From NCBI GenBank assembly GCA_024811115.1, contig JAKOGH010000740.1:62001-126000 (forward strand): a stretch of 64,000 bases of DNA, in the 5' to 3' direction. Positions within the stretch are counted from its first letter, which is position 1. The number at the start of each line of letters is the position of its first letter. Made by a program: the position numbers and the translations under genes. Below are positions 21,303-33,263 of this stretch, in pieces. This DNA comes from Terana coerulea. Lineage: Eukaryota; Basidiomycota; Agaricomycetes; Polyporales; Phanerochaetaceae. Under the pieces are notes generated by a model. It saw nothing but the letters and a program-made list of their open reading frames with translations. It did no database searches and was not told the origin of the DNA.

Positions 21303-24300
21303 ATGTCAAGGACAACCGTGCGGAGAAGCCGCACAAAGTCGACCGCTAACACGCTCGCTCAGCCGTCGCAAGCCGACAAGACCAATACTACTGTTAATAT
21401 GCCGGAAGAATCGAAAGCGCAGGTCACTGCCACCGCGCCTAAAGTGCCAGGATCACTGAGCACTGGCAGGGTTCACAGCGTGCCCCGCAAGGGCACGCAG
21501 AAACACAGTCACAGGCGCCCCTCGTAAGCTTACGTCACGCTTTGTACTCGCTTTCCCTCATCCCAAGTTTCTCTCCAGGCACCCGAATCCATGACGACGG
21601 TGAAAACTGCTAGTTCTGTTGCACCTGGAGGTGGCAGAACGAAAAGCTCGCCTCTCACATCTGAGCAGACGGCGTCAGGAGACGGCGTTACTATCCCAGA
21701 GCGCAAACGATCCTCTACAAGGAAGTCGGTAAGATGTTGCAACCCTACTGCGTACATATTCCCTTGTACTCACTCTTCCCTGTCCCGCGACTCTCCATTT
21801 CACAGCACAACAGGTGCCGTCTATATCTACTTGGCAAATGCAAACGCACAAATTGCCCCGCATATCATCCTCCGCCCGATGCGCTCACACCCTGTCAGAA
21901 CTTCCTGCAAGGTCGGTGCTCTGGATGCCCTAGGCCGCATATATCCGCAGTAAGTACCGATGATACATCTTTGCGCCCCACAACTCATCGTCGGCTGTAC
22001 ACACAGTCTGATATCGCTCAGGCTGCCGAAGATCCTTGCCCTCAGCAAAAGGTCAATGCGCTCAAGGAAGGGAATGGATCTAAACTAGCGAACAGCGTGG
22101 CCGTGGAGGTAGCACCCACCAAGATCTCTGCGGGTCTACAGGTGATTGCTGAGCCCCAGACGCCGTTGTCTAATGGCGAACCACGGGTACGAGTAGGCGT
22201 ATATACTCAAACGTAGGTTGTCAGTGCTAAGCACCTCTCCAGAAAACCGCCGACGCATGTCGCGACTTCAAGAATGGGCGCTGCCGAAACCAGAACTGCC
22301 CCCGGCTTCATGTTACTCTAGAGCAGCCTAAGGTATGTAAGAACTGCCATTTATTCTCCCATGCTTTCGTATTTATGTTACTCTTTTCTGCCCCTGTCAC
22401 AGCCAGAGGGTTTAGCGGGTGGTAGCAAGGGGTCTTTGCCTACGGATAAGCCGGCAGCACGAGTTCGTGGCACGTCATGACGCGCATTTGACCTTGACTA
22501 TCTGACCACCAATCTACACAGACGTCCGGGAAGCCTAAGCGCGAAGCCGCCAGCGATCAGCTTGCTCCTGTGATTGCTGAAAACGCTACATTTCCTCCTG
22601 TATCCTCGTCATCTGGCACATCTGTTGGTGGCACCAAGCTCCCGGAACCACCGAGTTCTGCGTCCGTCGTCGCGTCAGAACAAGCAGATTCTATGGCTGC
22701 TGGCTCTGCAGCTGTCCCCTCGGAACGCCGCCGCCACGAAGTATGTCAAAAGTTCCAGCAAGGTATATGCCGAAGGGGCACTGCCCGCCCTTTCCAACAC
22801 GTCTCAGCAGGCCAAGGTTCCCAACCAACGACCGCCGCCCCTTCAGTCCCCCCAACCTCGTCAAACGCGGCAGGAGCCGCAACCGTGGCCGTGGCCGTGG
22901 TTTCTGTGCCGGGTGAGCCGTCCAGACAGGTAATGCACTCCTCACACAGATCAAGGTTGAAGACAACAAACTAAAATGCGTTCAGAATGTACCGTGGGCC
23001 CCCGCCGTTGACCTACCCCAAACACAAGGCGATGCGACTGTTGAAGTCTGCAGGCAGCATTTGCGAGGGCGCTGCTTCAAAGGACAGAGCTGCCGGTATA
23101 GACATGAAAGTGTGGACCTTCTTCCCACAGGTTCGAATGCGGCCCCGGCTACCGATGGCCAACCGCGCCAGGAGAAGGCGGCCACAATTGTTGAACCCGC
23201 CACGCCCCCTGCATCGGTAGGCTGCCCTGTGATTGAGGTATGGGTAGACCGCGAGTCCATTCTCATCGCACTGACGGGCTGCTAGGTCGAGACGAAGAAC
23301 ACTAAGCCAAAGACGGTCTTATGCCGGAATTTTACCAAGGGAAAATGCGCGAACTCGGCCGAGGCATGTCCAGGCCTTCATCCGCCGCGCAATGAATGGC
23401 ATAAGGTAACCGCGGCCACTTTTCTGACGAAGCGATTATATTAATGCGTCGTTAGTATCTGCCTAGAGACAGTAGACTGTGCCCTCTCTACGCTGAGGGG
23501 CGGTGTTACCTCAGGCGCGAAGACTGTTGGTTCTGGCACCCTGAAGACAATCAGGCCTCAGATGGCAAGAACTCATTGTTGGGACACCTTGACTCCCAGC
23601 CGACAACGTCTGCAGCAAAATCCTCGGCCAGCCAAACCAAGCCCATTTCCTCTCCTTCTGTACACTGCCCCATGCCCGGCATACATTCCAGTGTTCGCCA
23701 GGTGGATGACTCCTCATCGGTACGCTCTTACATGCCCCATAACTATGTATAAGCCTTCTGACTTATATGCCAGACAAGTACTGCTACGGACGACGTCCCG
23801 ACTCCGCATGGGCCCGGTATATGTCACGATTGGGAGCGTGGTGTGTGCAACCGAATTTACTGCAAGTATCGACATGGCAACATGCCTCCCGGTTTCGTTC
23901 GCGCTCCAGTGAGTCCTATTCGTTATCCAACCAGTGTCTGGTCTTCACAAATTGCCAGATTCTGACGGCCAATTCGTCTTGGTCGTCCGTTGAATCGACC
24001 AATCTCGCTGAGCAATTTGCGCAAGGGCAACCCGTCCGCCCAAAGTCACCCCAAACTGCCGTAGAGAAGGTGAGTGTTTCGACAGTGTCTCGTCTGTCCG
24101 GAGTTTAATATCGTATCAGCTCCAAGCTCTCCTAAACGAACAGCGGCAACCTGCTCAACAACCTATCGCTTTATCAGATGTTGGTAGTCGCGGTGCAGAC
24201 CAGCATATGTTCTTTTCCCAGCCGTCGAAGCCGATTCCGCTCGTACCCCCGGGTCTCGGTTTAGAAAATGTGAGTGGATGCTAGTGTGACTCGCCAACAG

Positions 24301-26535
24301 TGTAAATAACAATGCTACAGCGCGTCCCATTCAACGGTTCAGAGGATCCTCCTGCTGCCGCCCGCAAGGCTCAATGCAGCGCTGTCTTGAATAGGCCCCG
24401 ATTCGTACCCTCCACGGCCGCGGAGACCATATCTATCAACGTTTTGGACTCTGTTCATGTCACCGTTGGTCCTGGCTTGCAAGTTCATGCAGTCAAAACC
24501 GGTTTCGAGTCACGCGTCTTGATCCTTAAGGACGTGCCCTCTGGGATCAATGCAGCCGAGATAACGCGGTTACTCAGTCCTTTCGGCGATGTTCTGAAGG
24601 TGCAGCTTCCCGAGTCCTGCGACAGCACAACGATGACCGTAAAGGCGACTATGGTCAACTATGCCGACGCCACTCGCGCTTCTAATGGCTTGAAGGACGC
24701 TTCAGCTTTCGGCACCGCTCTCCATGTTGTACTGGCATCCCAAAAATCGACATCTCTTGGCAAAGGCTTTGTGCAGGACGGCGACGTTCGCTTAGTATTC
24801 CCGCCGCCCCAGAGGACTGCCTACGTCGGGTACGCTTCACGGGAAGCAGCCGAACGGGCGATGAACAGGGCCAACATGACGATCCTAGGCGAGAATGCAC
24901 TTCATGCCACTTTGCACGTCGGAATCCCGGGTATCGCGGCGTACAACGTCAAGTTCATCAACATGCCTCCGGATACTACTCTCCTCGATCTCGATCAGTT
25001 TGGACCGAACGAAGGTGTTATGCTCGACCGGCCAAACTACGTTTCGCTCAAGGACGCCCTCAGAGACCTGGTCTTCACTCTCGAGAAATTCGGCGAGCTG
25101 CTTGAACTCGCCGTCTTATCCGCGCCTCACTCGCACGAAGGTGTCGTTGCATGGGCGAATTACACATCCCCCACTTCCGCCGCTACCATGGCCAAGAAAC
25201 TCAATGGTCGCCCTCAGCGCTTCATCGGATACGAAGCGCTATGCGCCACCCATACTCGCACTATCCGATACAAGCTCCCCAAGCGGGTCTTCGGCGCCAT
25301 CCTCCGAGATCTGCAGTATCTGCGAAGATGTGTACGTGAAGAGACGAATGACTTGGGGTACATTTCTTGGTTCCGGCCTGAGGACTCACCCTTGTCATCC
25401 CCCCCTGTCACCGTGAAGCTTGTCGCGGAAAAGCTCGAGGTCCTCACCAAACTCAAGATGTCATTCGAGACGATCCTGCGTGGCGATATGGTCATAGACG
25501 ACGGTCACTTCGTATGGGACCCGTATTTCGATCGGCCGGCTGGCGCGCGATACTTCGAGATATTGGAGAGAGATCATCCTGGAATCATTATCAATGCTGA
25601 TGTTCGGAAACGGCGCATTGCACTATTTGGCCCGCGCGCTACGCCAGGTCGTCGCCCACAGAATACAGCGGAGGGTTCACTGGTTGCAGACTCAAGCTTT
25701 CCAGTCATTCCCCCTCGACGGGAAGCTCATTGGACTTTTCATCAGCGCTGATCTTATGAAGTTGCAGGAGGAACTAGGCCACGAGAACGTAATTTTGGAC
25801 TTTGCGTCGCAGACTCTCCAGGTCCGCGGAGACGAGGATGCATTACGAACTACCCGACTCATCCTTAAACATGCACAAGAGCGCCACATCCTCCGTCAGC
25901 TTCGCGGCGGTGACAACTGCCCCATATGTCTCGATGATATCTCCCTTCCGATCACCCTACCTTGCGCGCATACCTCCTGCAAGGCCTGTCTCACTAGGTA
26001 TCTACGAGCAGCTGTCGACACGCGGACCTTCCCTCTCACGTGCCTGGGAGATGAAGGTCGTTGTCCCTAACCTGTTCCTGTCTCGGTTGCCAGGGACCTT
26101 CTCTCATCCGAAGACTTTTCTCGGGTGACTCATGCTTCATTTCTTTCGTACATCCACTCGCGACCTACCGAGTTCTACTACTGCCCGACGCCCGATTGCC
26201 CCCAGGTCTACCGCACAGCTCCGCGCGGTACTATCCTACAATGTCCATCGTGCCTGGTTAGAATCTGCGGTAATTGCCACGTCGAATACCACGAAGGGAG
26301 TTCATGCGGGTATCGCGAACGGGAGGATCGACGGCTCTTCGAGCAATGGTCCAAGACGCGGGACGTCAAGGATTGCCCCAAGTGCAAGACGACAATCGAA
26401 CGGGTGGCTGGCTGCAACCACATCACTTGCTTGCACTGCAAGACTCATATCTGCTGGGTATGTTTGTGTACATTTGTAAAGAGCGAGGAGGTGTATGAGC
26501 ACATGCGCTGCATGCACGGCGGCATCGGTATATGA
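21303..26535 (+). CDS. Multi-CCCH zinc finger, RING-IBR-RING (RBR) E3 ubiquitin ligase-like protein
   Basis: A very large multi-exon protein. Eight CCCH-type modules occur between about 21800 and 23890, for example CRLYLLGKCKRTNCPAYH, CQNFLQGRCSGCPRPH, CRDFKNGRCRNQNCPRLH, CRQHLRGRCFKGQSCRYRH, CPLYAEGRCYLRREDCWFWH and CHDWERGVCNRIYCKYRH. One (CQKFQQGICRRGTARPFQH) has lost its third cysteine. The exon 24312-25750 holds RRM-like beta-alpha segments (LILKDVPSGINAAEITRLL, TAYVGYASREAAERAMNR). Then come DGKLIGLFISADLMKLQEEL and RING1 (CPICLDDISLPITLPCAHTS), the IBR (CPSCLVRICGNCHVEYHE) and RING2 (CPKCKTTIERVAGCNHITC), whose first Cys after HITC is the presumptive catalytic residue. Role inferred: RNA-binding ubiquitin ligase. 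Two breaks: a frame change near 25,620-25,660 and an in-frame TAA at 26068..26070 within RING1. The start at 21303 (MSRTTVRRSRTKS) and the first junctions are uncertain. Confidence 0.8.
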
Positions 26536-27342
26536 CACAAGACATTTCGGGCTCGCTTATTCTTTTCCTTTGTTGATAGTATATTTTGTCTCCCACCTGT
26601 TATATTTTTGCTCTTATATACTGATCCCTGATTTATGACCATAAGTTAAAGAGCATGTACACTACAACTCGGATCTTCGAATGAGTGAGATGGAGTATTG
26701 GCCTGCCAATCGTAGACGCCCATTTCTGAGACAACGGTTTTGCCTCGATTGACCTTTCGTTCTCCCTTTGTCGTCCTCGACTACACACGCAACAATAACC
26801 TCCATTCTTTACCCTGCTTTCGAGTGTCGACATCGAGTAATAGTGAGCGTTTGAAGAGGCTATTGTGTCTCTTCCGGTATGTGGTCAGCGCGGAAGCTCG
26901 GAAACGACCGAAGGATGGATGTCACTCAGGCTGTGCCCCGTTGAGCCTCCTGTACTGCTTCTGCCTCGAGGCCGACTGCGACAAACGGCGATTTGGGGAC
27001 ACTCGAGGCCGACAGGCTCGCCTCCGACGCTGCACAGGGCTGATAATCCGCTTTCGTACACCGAGCCCCACTGCCATCGCTTCAGGACGTCAAGGGACCG
27101 CCTGCACTCGCCCGATTTTTGCTTTATGCTCCTCTACCTCCCAGCTTTGTTCAACTTCTCTTGTCACCCCCAATCGCTTGGAAACGACTCGCAGTAGCGT
27201 ATGCGGCGCGTGTTTGTGTAGGTAATTTGTTGTCTGTGCAAGATCGGCTCGTCGCTAAGTTATATCTACTGCATGCCAGATCATACCTCAACGCAATACC
27301 ATACCCCCGGAGCGAACGTAAGCACACGTCGCTCGTCTCAAC
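26536..27342. other. Intergenic / 5' leader of the next gene
   Basis: After an AT-rich 3' region, a long open frame (26740..27225, +) lacks any domain and probably represents untranslated leader of the gene starting at 27343. Possible leader splice sites occur around 27215-27330. Confidence 0.4.
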
Positions 27343-29946
27343 ATGATGTCCTGGATGGGCCCTGGTCAGTTTCATAGCTGGTCAAATCGCACCGCTCCGT
27401 CTGGATGGCCTCAGGCTCCTGCTGCACCTGTGGGCTACCCCGGGCCTCCTCCCGCGCCGTCAGGTGTAGACTCTCGCGCATGGGGAGGTGGACAATGGCA
27501 AATGAATCCCATGTTTCGTCCCAATCCCGGTGTTCAAGTCCCGCAATGGGCTCCTCATCCCAGCTGGGGTGTGCAAGCACCTGCAGTCCCATCTAACTTC
27601 AACCCGTACAAACGCATACCTAACCCTGGAGATGCGGCTTATTGGGGCACAAAGATAGGCGATAATGGCTTACAGCTGGAGAACATGACACCGTACGTAG
27701 CTGTCTCCAACTATGCGAGCATTCTCGTATCTAACATCACATTGTCTATGCATCCGCTTCGAAAATCCAGTATAGATAAACTGAACAATGATCAAAGGAA
27801 GGGTCTGGCTCAGCAGAAGTCAGGAGAGACAGACGCACCACAGACACCGTGGCTTTGGGTACCCAAGGAGCTTGTCGGTGAGTCGGAGGAACGTCCTGAC
27901 GGGCAACCAGACGTTAGTAGAGGTCGTGGCGCTCGAAACTCACAGGATGCCCCTCGATCTGCCCAGCAAAGTCGACATTCCAGTCGACAACCTCAGTCGG
28001 CTTCCGCCAGCACGAATTCTCAGCATCTGCAGGATCAACAGCGGAGTCAGCAGCACAGACAAGCGCAAGCTCCACCTAACCAGCCAGCCCATCGGACGTC
28101 AAGTCAGAACATATACTCAAATTCTGACACGGAGGGTGCTAAAGCGCGGAATCGTCATACCGAGGTCCTAGCGAAGTCGGAGGCGCATCCATCGTCTGCC
28201 CCGGCCGCAGTCTCCTCTTTCTCCCAGTACTATCAGCAGCAGCAGCAGCGACAGACACAGCCTCAGCCGTCGTCTCACCTGTCTCAACAGCCTCGCCAGC
28301 CGGATCGCTCGGCCCAGCCAACGCCGTCACCCCAGCCCCCTCGTACGCCAACTCACGTCTCCACCGCTTCTGCACAGATATCTACACCGTCCGGTCAGAC
28401 TGGTCGGCAAGATGATAGCAAGGAGAACTCCTTCAACTCGCAGCGACAGCTGAAGCCGACCTTCTCCTCCAGCATCATCCGCACACCACAGCATTACTCC
28501 GACAGCGTCTCATCTGCTTCGGCAGGTGTCACAGGCACACCAACACCTTCACGCAAGCCTACGCGAGAAGGCTCTAGAGATGAGTACAATTCAAGAACGA
28601 GCATCGCGGAACCAGCTCAATTATCAAGTCCATCGCGGCGCGAGAGAGCAACGTCCAAGAGTCGACGCAGGACGAAGGATCGTAATTCTGATGAAGACTC
28701 GCCGACAACGCGTTCGCACCCCCACGGACCGATCTATGCGCCACCTACCCCGACGCCCAATCGTGCTGAATCTGGCTCTACCTCTGCGTCTGCTCGTGCT
28801 GGCTCGATGTCATCGAGTCGCGAGTCCTCTATGCCGTCGCTTACCAGTTCTATGTCTTCGATGTCCATGGATCCCGCACCCACGTCTGCATCATCGAGCA
28901 TGTTTTTATCGACATTCTCCGACGAGCCTGCTGGTCTCCTGAGCCCTCTGATAGTCGGCGGATCGGCCCCGCTGCCATCGAAGAAGAGTCCCCGAGAGGT
29001 TACCAGAAGTCAGACATACCCCTTGGTTGCCACTTCGTCGAAGTCACCTGCCACCGAGTATCCCAGTATCCCGGAAGAGCCTCTCTCAAGGAAGCCGTCG
29101 AGGTCGTCGAAGTCGCCGAAGACGCCGAAGCGTTCTCCATCTACACACACCAGGACTCCGAGTACCATTGGTCGTAGTCGGACATACCCTACACTAGACC
29201 CATATGCTGGAGAGCCGCCTGTGGTGCCTCCCCTTCCATCGCCCTCTGCGTTTGGTCCTCCCGATCGCATAACTCCCGAACGCACGCCGCCCCGAGCATC
29301 ACCGCGGAATCCGCTTCCCCCTCCTCCCATCCCATCCCCATACTCCGTATCGACAGCGTCTGCGTCCGCAGCCGCTACACAGGACCATCATCGCAGGCGT
29401 ACGCAGTCCACTTACGAGCACCCGAACTCGTCTCAAACGCCGTCTTCCCATACGTCTTCGTCTTCGTCTACGCCACGCCCGTCGCACTCTTCATCAGCCT
29501 CTTATCAGGCTCAGACGCAACCACAGGCGCAAACCTCAATACAGCCCCAAGCTCAGCCGTCGCCTCGGCGGCGAGTGAGATATGGATACTGGAATCGGCG
29601 CGGCGACCATCTTCTGCTTCTCCCGGCCTCGTCATCACATTCCCCAGCCTCACCGACGTCTTCGTCGGTAGCGCAGGAGAAGTGGCGGCAGTTTATTGTG
29701 TATGCTCCCCGGGCACTGGCCAACCCAGAGGAACTCGCGCACTACCCGTCGCCGACGGAGGGGTGGATGAACCACCGCGGTATGACGATTCGGTATGATC
29801 CTTCAATACCGGAATTGCCAGAGAGCTTGCCGTCGCATGGAGAGCCCCCGGCGATGCCGTACGATGCTGTGAGTGTGCTGTTCGGTATGCGGTTAAGCAT
29901 TACTAACGATCTGTTGGATTAGTTTCTCAAGTACACCTATATGTAG
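27343..29946 (+). CDS. Large, mostly disordered basidiomycete protein
   Basis: About 850 residues. The first exon runs 27343..29868, an intron spans 29869..29922, and a short last exon (29923..29946) gives the C-terminus PYDAFLKYTYM. The N-terminus is Pro/Trp/Gly-rich (MMSWMGPGQFHSWSN). A conserved-looking block lies at residues 85-175: NFNPYKRIPNPGDAAYWGTK, NGLQLENMTP and WVPKELV. The middle 550 residues are Ser/Pro/Gln-rich and disordered, including a glutamine run near 28230. A second globular block near the C-terminus reads WRQFIVYAPRALANPEELAH and HRGMTIRYDPSIPELP. I do not recognise a named domain; a regulatory or scaffold role is only a guess. Confidence 0.8.
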
Positions 29947-30339
29947 CTCCAGGTGGTCTACGTAGTGGTAGCTCCTTGTTTTCGCTGCCGCTCGGAGGAG
30001 TCCTGCTGGGCCCCTCCTCCTAGGAAAGACCGCAAAACGCAGCTTTCCGGAGGATTAATTTATGTTGGAATGTTGCTTGTACGAACACTGTTATTGCTAT
30101 CTCTGTACAATGTCCATCTAGCTGTCCTCGCGATACATCATGAAGTTGCTCATGAGAAGCTTGACGGAATACTATCACGGTGACTGTTAGGTGAAGGCGA
30201 GCGAAGGGTTGCGACTTCCAAGAATGAGTGCAGGCGAACGCAACAACCCTAACCCGAATACTCCTCCAGCCGGACATCCCCGAGGTTGTTCTGAACGCTT
30301 GCTGGTGCGCGCCGACACCACCACACTCGCTCTCCCGCC
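29947..30339. other. Intergenic
   Basis: This is the 3' region of the disordered-protein gene and the promoter of the ATP synthase subunit k gene. No other feature was seen. Confidence 0.4.
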
Positions 30340-30774
30340 ATGTCTTAGTATGCACTCATTTATGCCTTGCGAAGAATGTGAATGTGACATGACCATATAT
30401 GCAGCGTTATCCTTGGACGCACCATCAAGAACGAGTACCTCACCCTGGGTACGCTCGGCCTGACTGGTCTGCTCATCGCGGCGTCCACGGGCGGAAGCAA
30501 GAAGGAAACTCCCAAGCCTAGCAAGGAGGGTATCGTGCAGACCTTGAAGAACGCAAAGGATTCTGTGAAGATTTCTGCCAGCTCAAGGTGCGTGGCTATT
30601 TCTGAGGACGAAGATGCAAGGTTGTCTAATACCAGAATTGTCTTCTCAGTGAGGAGGAGAACTTGTACGTGTCTATCATTCATCACTGGCTTAGGAACAC
30701 CTCAACCAGAACTAATCAGGATGAACAGCATCAAGAACTTCATTGCAGAGGCGGAGAAGGAGGCCACGCATTAG
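30340..30774 (+). CDS. ATP19: Mitochondrial F1Fo ATP synthase subunit k
   Basis: A small single-pass subunit of the Fo sector involved in dimerisation or stability of ATP synthase in the inner mitochondrial membrane. Four exons were solved in phase: 30340..30347, 30405..30587, 30650..30664 and 30720..30774, giving 86 residues. The first exon encodes only Met-Ser and two bases of Tyr. The protein starts MSYVILGRTIKNEYLTLGTL, and the membrane helix LTLGTLGLTGLLIAAS matches the IGTLGLLGLL core of yeast Atp19. The C-terminal half is charged and ends with the EEEN(L)..IKNFIAEAEKE helix, comparable to the EEKFIENYLKKH region of the yeast protein. Its length (68 in yeast) is slightly extended by a Lys-rich loop. 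The third exon has only 15 nt. Confidence 0.85.
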
Positions 30775-31151
30775 ACGAACGCAATGTACCTGCCACCATA
30801 GAACTTTGCTTTCTGCATACCTTTGCTACGGAATAAAAGCGTGCCCACTCCTGTCGCCAGTATATCATGAATACCATCAAGCCTTCTTCGCCCTGTATTA
30901 TTCGTCTTTGAGAGAATATCCTTGCTGCGAGAGCGGTTTTACGCACTTGAGTCTAGACCTACCTGATTCGTCGGTTGCCATCACTCTTGCAGTGAACCCG
31001 GCGATTCGACATTGAACCTGACCGTCACTCTCTTTCTGTCTGATTTCTATTTGCCAGCGACGACCGTCCGAGGACGTGTACGTCCACAACCACTCTTTCG
31101 TGCCTCCTTTCTGCTGCACACGAGTCTGTCATTACGACTGTCCGTCCCCAC
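30775..31151. other. Intergenic
   Basis: 3' region of ATP19 and upstream region of the DUF4048-like gene. No further feature was recognised. Confidence 0.4.
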
Positions 31152-32863
31152 ATGAGTGCCGCCATACCAGCGACTCCGGCTTCTGCTTCGCCCACTGTTG
31201 GTCCAAAACGGCTACATCTAGTCCTGGAAAGTAGCCCTTCATCTGGTCTTGCTTCACCGTCATATGTATCACCTCCGTGGACTGCTCCGTTGCCAGGAGC
31301 TGGTCTCTCTACCCCGCCCCCGTCCGCTCGCAGCTTCAAGTCACCCAATCCAAGACGTCAGTCCTCTATCTCGTATTTCCCAAGCGACCATGTCTCCTCG
31401 TATGAACCACGGTCACCATCTGTTGCGTCAAAAGGGAAAGGTGTCATGAGAAGGACAAATTCGATGGGTATCTGGACGGTAGAGGGAAGGGAGAATGGGG
31501 AGAAAGGAGATAGGAGGAGTTTGGGTTCGTTAATGAAGACGTTGGATGTGCCATTATCATCTGGGCCATCCACAGACCACGGCCCTCTCACATTAACGGA
31601 GAAGTACGTCAACATCTGCTCCTCACTACTGTCTGCTGATTCTCTCGCCCTTGTCAGGCACGCGGACCTGCTTCAGTTCATAGCACAGAAGGAGTCGAAG
31701 TGTCTTGAAATGCGCTCACAACTTGCTGTACATGAAGCAGAGCTGGCCGAGCTCAAGCGCAAATGGGAACGCATTGTAAGCCGCGGAATGGACCGCGCAT
31801 ATAGCTCGCCGCTGTCACCAGCACGGTCTCCAGCGGTGAACGGGAACATGTCTACCGCCTCGCCAGCTTCCGCTGTATCGTCGATAATACCGACTGCCAA
31901 CGCAGCACTCAAGGAAGGCGTGCGGCTCTTGGCTGCCGGCTTGGACATGTCCGCCTCGGAGCCTTCCTCCCCGCCGGCCTTCTCCCCGCCTTCAGTACCC
32001 ATCTCTGGATTCGCCAACGTATCTCGGGCAACCATGGCCTCTACCGCCGCGATGAAGAAGGCGGCGGCCAAACATGCCGCGACACAAAGTATCAGCTCAG
32101 CTTCAACGAGTACGACGACATCCGCATCGGCATCACAGAGGTTGTCTCAGTCTTCCGCTTCTTCGTTAATGTCATCTCTCACACTCGAAGACCCTTGCGA
32201 GGAAGAAACAGTGACTGGGTCAATTTCGGATGAGAAGCCGCGCGTTTCAACAGATTCGATTGAGGTGAACGGTCCAAGGTCTTCCGATTCCAGTCTTCGC
32301 AGGAGGTCAAAAGAGGCTGAGTCAAGGCCCTCGCCATTGTCCGTGGTCGCTTCACCCGTGCAGGAGAGTTCGCCGAGATCTGCTTCGGAATACTCGAGGA
32401 ATGGCGCATCATCCGTCCGCACCAAAACCTCTCAGGGCTTTTCAAATGATTCGACTGCAGGGTGGATGGGTAGCGTGGGACGCAAGTGGGAGGAGATGCA
32501 GCGGAACGAGACGTAAGCTGATCCTTTTCTGGAAACCTTTGACTGCGATCTGACACACTCACGGCGAATTGCAGATTCTCTAAGTCGCAGAAACGCGCCT
32601 CGCTCTTGCTCTCGGATGTATCGCAATCCTTCTTGGCCGCCCTCGCTTCCCCCACACAGCCACTCCCCTCTTCAGGCCGACCTTCCCCTCTGTCAACTGT
32701 ACCGTCATCTTTATCGACCTCTCTTCTGGACGACGAACCCGAAGCCAGCGCGTTGGGCCAGGCGGTCTTGGTCCCCAATGTCATCAACCCGTCTCCTTCA
32801 CCGGTGCCACCACCAAGTGCCACCTCGCAGAGTCAAGACGACGATGATGATTGGAACTGGTAG
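31152..32863 (+). CDS. DUF4048-like protein, disordered with central coiled coil
   Basis: Two exons, 31152..32512 and 32575..32863, encode 549 residues. The N-terminus is Ser/Pro-rich (MSAAIPATPASASPTVGPKR). The conserved part lies around residues 150-210: LTLTEKYVNICSSLL, HADLLQFIAQKESKCLEMRS and VHEAELAELKRKWERIVSRG, a helix/coiled coil typical of the fungal DUF4048 family. A conserved patch, GWMGSVGRKWEEMQ, straddles the intron, followed by KSQKRASLLLSDVSQSFLAA. The protein ends in an acidic tryptophan motif, DDDDDWNW. Such terminal acidic-aromatic peptides often bind adaptor or coat proteins; that is inference. There is no membrane segment. Confidence 0.8.
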
Positions 32864-33263
32864 CTATAGTTTATTCCTTCGTTTGTGGGTCTTGGGCCCT
32901 GGTGACCTACTTGCGGTATCATCCTGGCGATGCTTGTGGTTTCTTCTTCGGATATACATATTATCTACACGTCATGCACGCAATTCCCGATACCATACAT
33001 GTCCCGCATTACTGTAACGCACGCTCCTTATCAACCTCATATCCTGCACATTTTTGCTCTATACCACTGGCTGACGTACTGATCTGCGGCTTCGGCGATA
33101 GACTAGAGCTCCACACATTGCTGCCCGACTCGCTGCAGCAAGGCATCACTCGTTGAAACGTGTTTCGCGTCTGAATGGTGCTTTCGGGAAATATAAGCAG
33201 ACCAAGGCGATAGCATCTTGCCCTCCCCCACAACTTCCAACCCGCATAGGCAGTCGTTACGCC
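32864..33263. other. Intergenic
   Basis: 3' region of the DUF4048-like gene and promoter of the RidA gene. No coding frame of interest. Confidence 0.4.

Noticed and set aside
26740..27225. 161-codon plus-strand frame as a gene
   Set aside because: It is Cys/Arg/Ser-rich without a domain, directly upstream of a clear start at 27343; better read as leader sequence.
32179..32823. 214-codon minus-strand frame
   Set aside because: It is antisense to the DUF4048-like gene and crosses its intron. No domain.
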